Positions 15,263 through 18,949 of a DNA stretch of 18,949 bases are shown here, piece by piece (within the stretch, counting starts at the first letter, position 1; each line of letters opens with the position of its first letter). Source of the stretch: Methanotrichaceae archaeon. GTDB taxonomy: Archaea > Halobacteriota > Methanosarcinia > Methanotrichales > Methanotrichaceae. The notes below the pieces were generated by a model. That model had not been told where the DNA came from. It saw only the letters and a program-made list of their open reading frames with translations, and did no database searches. The stretch lies in assembly GCA_013329455.1 (NCBI GenBank), contig DUKF01000252.1, forward strand, positions 1-18,949. Reading direction: 5' to 3'. A program made the translations under genes and the position numbers.

Positions 15263-15514
15263 AATGCTCGTCAATGCTTCTCATATTTGTACATGTGGCG
15301 GGGCGGTCCGACACAATTTCTCGATGACAACTTTGCAGCATACTGGTTTTCATCTTTTGTCTTTTGTTTATCAGCTTTAACACCCGTTCTTTTGAATTTT
15401 CGCAAGATCCCTTTTGATTCAAAAAAGGAAATAATCCCAAACCATAACCCCCTCGCCTTAGAAGAGGATTTTTTTCAACACCAAATACCCCTAAAAATCC
15501 CCAACGCACAATCC
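15263..15514. other. AT-rich region upstream of the trp operon
   Basis: No gene is supported. It contains a TGTACA palindrome at 15288-15293, a weak CCTTTT/AAAAGG inverted repeat around 15410-15428, and a T7 run at about 15468-15474 just after CCTC...GAGG. The frame open through the region on the plus strand lacks a ribosome site and a Trp-codon run, so I see no leader peptide. Confidence 0.45.
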
Positions 15515-15524
15515 TTATATATAA
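15515..15524 (+). promoter_or_regulatory. TATA box of the trp operon
   Basis: TTATATATAA is palindromic and lies about 50 bases before trpD. A start near 15547 would give a leader of about 27 bases with GGTGAT (15565-15570) as ribosome site. AGTACA at 15545-15550, one base off the TGTACA core of the Methanothermobacter TrpY box, sits at the predicted start point. Confidence 0.6.
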
Positions 15525-15573
15525 CGTCGATATTTAGACATTATAGTACAAAATCATACATTATGGTGATCTT

Positions 15574-16599
15574 ATGAAATATCTCCAACAGATCGTGGAG
15601 GGGAAGGACCTCTCTGTCTCGGAGGCGGAGGCTCTCCTCACAGAAATCTTCGCCGGGGCGACGGACGCCCAGATAGGGGCGCTCCTCATCGCCCTCAAGA
15701 TGAAGGGCGAGTCGGTCTCGGAGATCGCGGGACTCGCAAAGGCCATGAGGTCCTCGGCGGTCCGGATCCATCCCGAGGTACCAGGACCTTTGGTCGACAC
15801 CTGCGGCACGGGAGGGGACGGGACGAACACCATCAACGTCAGCACCGCCGCTGCGATAGTCGCCGCATCCTCTGGCGTTTCGGTGGCAAAGCACGGCAAC
15901 TACGCCGTAAGCTCCGCTTGCGGAAGCGCGAACGTTCTTTCGGAACTGGGAGTCGAGGTCGCCCTGGAGCCCGAGAAGGTGAAAGAGAGCATCGAGACCC
16001 TGGGGATCGGGTTCATGCTCGCCCCAATATTTCACCCCTCGATGAAGAGGGTCGCCCCAATCAGAAGAGAGCTTGCCATGAGGACGGTCTTCAACATACT
16101 CGGACCCCTCACGAACCCGGCCGGAGCGAAGTATCAGGTGATGGGCGTCTTTGATCCGGATCTATGTGAAAAGCTCGCCTCTGCCCTAAAAGTCCTGGGA
16201 TCTGAGAGAGCAATGGTAGTCCACGGTTCGGGGCTCGACGAGATAGCGAACACCGGACCAACCCAGATCTCTGAATTGAATGGGGGGACCGTAAGAAACT
16301 ACACCGTGACTCCCGAGGACTTCGGCTACCCCCTCGCTTCCCTGGATGAGATCAGGGGCGGAAGTCCCGAGGAAAACGCTCTCAAGCTGGTGAAGATATT
16401 ATCAGGGGCACGGAGCCCTGGAAGAGATATCGTCGCCATGAACTCCGGAGCCGCCCTTTACGTCTCCGGGATCGCCGAGACCCTTTTTGATGGCGCGAGA
16501 TTGGCGGAGGAGTCGATCGACTCAGGAAAAGCCCTTGAGACGTTGAAGAAGATGGTTTTCGCTACAGGGAACCCAGAGAAGCTGGAGCGATTTCTGTGA
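15574..16599 (+). CDS. trpD: Anthranilate phosphoribosyltransferase
   Basis: A 341-residue enzyme that joins anthranilate and PRPP to make phosphoribosyl-anthranilate, the second step toward tryptophan. The PRPP loop DTCGTGGDGTNT is at 75-86 and INVST at 87-91. The KHGN motif is at 106-109, HPSMKRVAPIRREL (154-167) holds the conserved Arg165, and RTVFNILGPLTNPA is at 170-183. Two positions differ from the common KHGNRxxSSxxGSAD pattern: Tyr110 in place of Arg, and Asn120 in place of Asp. ATG 15574 follows GGTGAT. Its TGA overlaps the GTG start of trpF (GTGA). It is the first gene of the operon after the TATA box at 15515. Confidence 0.93.
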   Translation: MKYLQQIVEGKDLSVSEAEALLTEIFAGATDAQIGALLIALKMKGESVSEIAGLAKAMRSSAVRIHPEVPGPLVDTCGTGGDGTNTINVSTAAAIVAASSGVSVAKHGNYAVSSACGSANVLSELGVEVALEPEKVKESIETLGIGFMLAPIFHPSMKRVAPIRRELAMRTVFNILGPLTNPAGAKYQVMGVFDPDLCEKLASALKVLGSERAMVVHGSGLDEIANTGPTQISELNGGTVRNYTVTPEDFGYPLASLDEIRGGSPEENALKLVKILSGARSPGRDIVAMNSGAALYVSGIAETLFDGARLAEESIDSGKALETLKKMVFATGNPEKLERFL

Positions 16600-17234
16600 C
16601 CAGGGCCAAGATCTGCGGGATCCGAGACGATGGGGCCAGGGACGTCGCAGTCGCCGCCGGAGCCGAAGCCGTCGGCTTCGTGGTGGAGATTTCCCGGTCA
16701 AAAAGGAGCATAGGACGAGAAGAGGCGAAGGGCCTGATCGAGGGTCTTCCGCCCTTCGTCTCCAGCGTGATCGTGGTGGAGCCCGAGTCTATTGGCGAGG
16801 CGGCAAAGCTTGCTCTCGACACAGGCGCCGACGTGATCCAGGTCAACGACACCCTGAGCTTTGAGGAGCTTAAGGCCCTCAGGGAGAGGGTGCCCCTGAA
16901 GCTGGTGGCAACCATCCCGGCAAAGCCGGACATGTTAGATGAGGCCCGGAGCCTGGCGAAGGTCGCCGACGCCCTTCTCCTCGACAGTTTCGACGGCGGA
17001 AAGCTCGGCGGAACCGGCACCGTTCACGACTGGGATCTGAGCGCAGATCTCGTGAAAAATATCGACGTCCCGGTGATCCTGGCGGGCGGCCTAAACCCCG
17101 AGAACGTGGCCGAGGCCATAAAGACCGTCATGCCCTACGCCGTGGACGTGTCCTCCGGCGTCGAGACCGATGGCGAGAAAGACCCGAAGAAGATCGAGGC
17201 CTTCTTGAGGGAGGTGAAGACTTGCCCTCTGTAA
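16596..17234 (+). CDS. trpF: Phosphoribosylanthranilate isomerase
   Basis: A 212-residue (beta/alpha)8 enzyme for the third step of tryptophan synthesis, an Amadori rearrangement. AKICGIR (4-10) contains Cys7, the expected general base. LLLDSFDGGKLGGTGTVHDW (127-146) contains Asp130, the expected general acid, and the phosphate-binding GGTG. AGGLNPENV (163-171) and VDVSSGVE (183-190) form the second phosphate site. The usual QLHG motif reads QVND here (82-85). The GTG start overlaps the trpD stop by four bases. Confidence 0.92.
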   Translation: MTRAKICGIRDDGARDVAVAAGAEAVGFVVEISRSKRSIGREEAKGLIEGLPPFVSSVIVVEPESIGEAAKLALDTGADVIQVNDTLSFEELKALRERVPLKLVATIPAKPDMLDEARSLAKVADALLLDSFDGGKLGGTGTVHDWDLSADLVKNIDVPVILAGGLNPENVAEAIKTVMPYAVDVSSGVETDGEKDPKKIEAFLREVKTCPL

Positions 17235-18748
17235 CAGACTCTCCACCTCAGTGTGGAAAGGATGACTTGGAGATGGGACCCGTGCCCCGGCTCTTCGAGG
17301 TGACGGATCTGGTCGATCCTCAAGCACCCCTCAACCTATACTGCGCCCTCCGCCAGGAACGATACCCATTCCTCCTGGAATCTGTCGAGAAGTCGGGCCA
17401 GAAGGCCAGGTTCTCCTTCGTGGGAGCAAGCCCAGCCGCCGTGGTGACGGTGAAAGGCAGACGCTTCAACATCGAGATCTGCGACGGCGGCGACGGGCTT
17501 AAAGAGGTCCTGAAAAAGAGGCTCGCCACCTCTGCCAAGATCGACGGGGAGGAGGACGATGGATCCGCCCTTGCTGGTGAGATCAGAAAGGGGATGGAAC
17601 TCTTCGACCTCCTCCGGTCCGCCCTTCCCGCCAGCAGTGGACCCTCGAAGTTCGGAAGGCAGGCCTTCCTTGGGGGTGGGATCGGCTATCTCGCCTACGA
17701 CCTGGTGAGCGAGAGGATCGAGAAACCTTCGAACTCTGATACGCCGGACGCAAAGTTCGGTATCTTCCAGAAGAGCTTCGTCTTCGACCACCTCACCGGA
17801 AATGTCTGCCTGGCGGTCGCACCCCTCGTTCCAGAGGAGGATCCTGAGAAAATCGCTGCTGAGACGATAGACCACCTCAAAGACCTCGACATGAAGGATC
17901 CAGAGGATGGAGATCTCGAGCCGGTATCCGTCGAGTCCGATCCTTCTGAGCCCTTCGAGGAGTCGGTCAGAAAGGCCAAAGAGCACATCCTCGATGGTGA
18001 CATATTCCAGGTCGTCCTATCCAGGAGGACGATGGTGAGGCTGAATAGGCCCGATGCCGTCCTCCTCTACAAAAGGCTGAGGGATATCAACCCGAGCCCC
18101 TACACTTACATCTTCGAGTTCGGAGACGAGGCCCTGGTGGGGGCGTCGCCCGAGACCCTCTTCAGCCTCTACGACCGCGTGGTCACGACAAACCCGATCG
18201 CCGGAACTTGCCCAAGAGGAGGAAGCCCCGAGGAGGACGACCTTCTCGCTGCAAGGATGCTGGAAGACGAGAAGGAGAGAGCAGAGCACGTGATGCTCGT
18301 CGACCTCGGGAGAAACGACGTTCGGTCGGTCTCAAAGGCGGGATCGATCCTGGTGGAGGACTTCATGTCGGTTCTACGATATTCTCACGTCCAGCACATC
18401 GAAACGACAGTCCGGGGTGCCCTCCGAGATGAGTGCGACCAGTTCGACGCGGCGAGGGCGATCTTCCCGGCGGGAACTCTCTCTGGAGCGCCCAAGATCC
18501 GGGCGATGGAGATCATCAACGACCTGGAAGGGGCGGCGAGAGGGATCTACGGTGGGGGTGTCGGCTACTTTTCCGCCGACGGGTCCGCCGACTTTGCCAT
18601 CACCATAAGAAGCGTCGTTATCGAGGGCGATGTCGCCATCGTCCAGGCGGGGGCGGGAATCGTCGCAGACTCCGACCCTCACAGGGAGTTTTTGGAGACG
18701 GAAGGGAAAATGGCCGCCATGAAGCGGGCCCTGGGGGTGGAGTTATGA
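17222..18748 (+). CDS. trpE: Anthranilate synthase component I
   Basis: A 508-residue subunit that turns chorismate and ammonia into anthranilate. LLES at 51-54 is the tryptophan-binding motif used in feedback inhibition, and FSFVGASP follows. The chorismate-binding domain runs from about 230, with NPIAGTCPRGG (324-334), EHVMLVDLGRNDV, HVQHIETTVRG, FPAGTLSGAPKIRAMEII, GIYGGGVGYF and QAGAGIVADSDP. Cys330 replaces the Arg usual in PIAGTRPRG. The start is TTG 17222: GGAGGTGA lies four bases upstream (17210-17217), inside the end of trpF, so the genes overlap by 13 bases. ATG 17273 (codon 18) is the main alternative and has a weaker site. It overlaps trpG by ATGA. Confidence 0.95.
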   Translation: MPSVTDSPPQCGKDDLEMGPVPRLFEVTDLVDPQAPLNLYCALRQERYPFLLESVEKSGQKARFSFVGASPAAVVTVKGRRFNIEICDGGDGLKEVLKKRLATSAKIDGEEDDGSALAGEIRKGMELFDLLRSALPASSGPSKFGRQAFLGGGIGYLAYDLVSERIEKPSNSDTPDAKFGIFQKSFVFDHLTGNVCLAVAPLVPEEDPEKIAAETIDHLKDLDMKDPEDGDLEPVSVESDPSEPFEESVRKAKEHILDGDIFQVVLSRRTMVRLNRPDAVLLYKRLRDINPSPYTYIFEFGDEALVGASPETLFSLYDRVVTTNPIAGTCPRGGSPEEDDLLAARMLEDEKERAEHVMLVDLGRNDVRSVSKAGSILVEDFMSVLRYSHVQHIETTVRGALRDECDQFDAARAIFPAGTLSGAPKIRAMEIINDLEGAARGIYGGGVGYFSADGSADFAITIRSVVIEGDVAIVQAGAGIVADSDPHREFLETEGKMAAMKRALGVEL

Positions 18749-18949
18749 CCAGAAAGACGATCCTTTTCATCGACAACCAGGACTCCTTCGTCTGGAACCT
18801 TGTCGACTACGTATCCCAGTTCCACCCCGAGACCGAGGTGGTTTCCAACCGGATCGAGCCCTCAAAGGTAAAAGAGATCGACCCCCTGGGGATCGTGATC
18901 TCCCCGGGACCGGGCCATCCCGCAAATCCCAAGGACATAGGAAGCTGCA
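18745..18949 (+). CDS. trpG: Anthranilate synthase component II, glutamine amidotransferase (5' part)
   Basis: The first 68 codons before the window ends. MTRKTILFIDNQDSFVWNL is the class I amidotransferase opening strand and helix, with the DNxDSFxxNL pattern of TrpG/PabA. IVISPGPGHPANPKDIG matches the SPGPGxP oxyanion-loop region. The catalytic Cys-His-Glu triad lies beyond the edge. The subunit supplies ammonia from glutamine to TrpE. ATG 18745 overlaps the trpE stop (ATGA), as expected for subunits made in equal amounts. It is too short here to show up as a long open frame. Confidence 0.95.
   Translation, partial: MTRKTILFIDNQDSFVWNLVDYVSQFHPETEVVSNRIEPSKVKEIDPLGIVISPGPGHPANPKDIGSC

Noticed and set aside
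15221..15577. Possible leader peptide or small gene upstream of trpD
   Set aside because: It has no ribosome site, no cluster of Trp codons, and it overlaps the T-tract and TATA box.
1..18949. CRISPR arrays, insertion sequences, integrase or phage genes
   Set aside because: I saw no regularly spaced repeats, transposase motifs or terminal inverted repeats. The gene content is ordinary metabolism apart from the remnants noted.

Overview
This window looks like a chromosomal segment of a methanogenic archaeon, most probably a Methanothrix (Methanosaeta)-like member of the Methanosarcinales. That placement is inference from protein families and was not tested. What the sequence shows is archaeal: TATA-box promoters, GGTG/GGAGG-type ribosome sites, ATGA/GTGA stop-start overlaps, an archaeal-type debranching enzyme, GH57 amylase, short GalT and single-domain KaiC-like ATPase, and GC-rich codon use inside genes with AT-rich intergenic DNA.

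Left edge (1-1075): the 5' half of a tRNA-Thr(GGU) on the minus strand runs off the window. A plus-strand membrane protein with a bacterial-type PH domain follows. It is convergent with the next block.

Polyglucan block (1076-12426): two transcription units diverge from a 187-221 bp intergenic region (the size depends on the start chosen for the acetyltransferase) that holds a palindromic TATA-like element. The minus-strand unit reads Eis-like acetyltransferase, KaiC-like ATPase, GT3 glycogen synthase, GT4 glycosyltransferase, GalT. A further GT4 gene lies beyond a gap of about 320-350 bp. The plus-strand unit holds a GH57 alpha-amylase/glucanotransferase and a GH133 debranching enzyme overlapping by ATGA. 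Synthesis lies on one side and breakdown on the other. Three different glycogen-synthase-like enzymes, one of the GT3 class known mainly from eukaryotes, sit beside a KaiC-family ATPase that may act as a regulator. No branching enzyme, phosphorylase or sugar-nucleotide pyrophosphorylase is visible.

Middle (12427-15573): a minus-strand lipoprotein gene is followed by about 1.4 kb without an intact gene. That stretch contains a DUF998 membrane-protein remnant broken by an in-frame stop, an unassigned and possibly decayed segment, a G10 homopolymer, and a hairpin-plus-T-tract element that could be a small RNA. Then comes a small secreted protein gene with a clear TATA box and Shine-Dalgarno site, and a 345 bp AT-rich leader.

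Right edge (15574-18949): a tightly packed tryptophan operon, trpD-trpF-trpE-trpG, with every junction overlapping and trpG cut by the window end. TrpE keeps the LLES tryptophan-binding motif, so feedback inhibition is likely. TrpD and TrpE carry substitutions at usually conserved positions.
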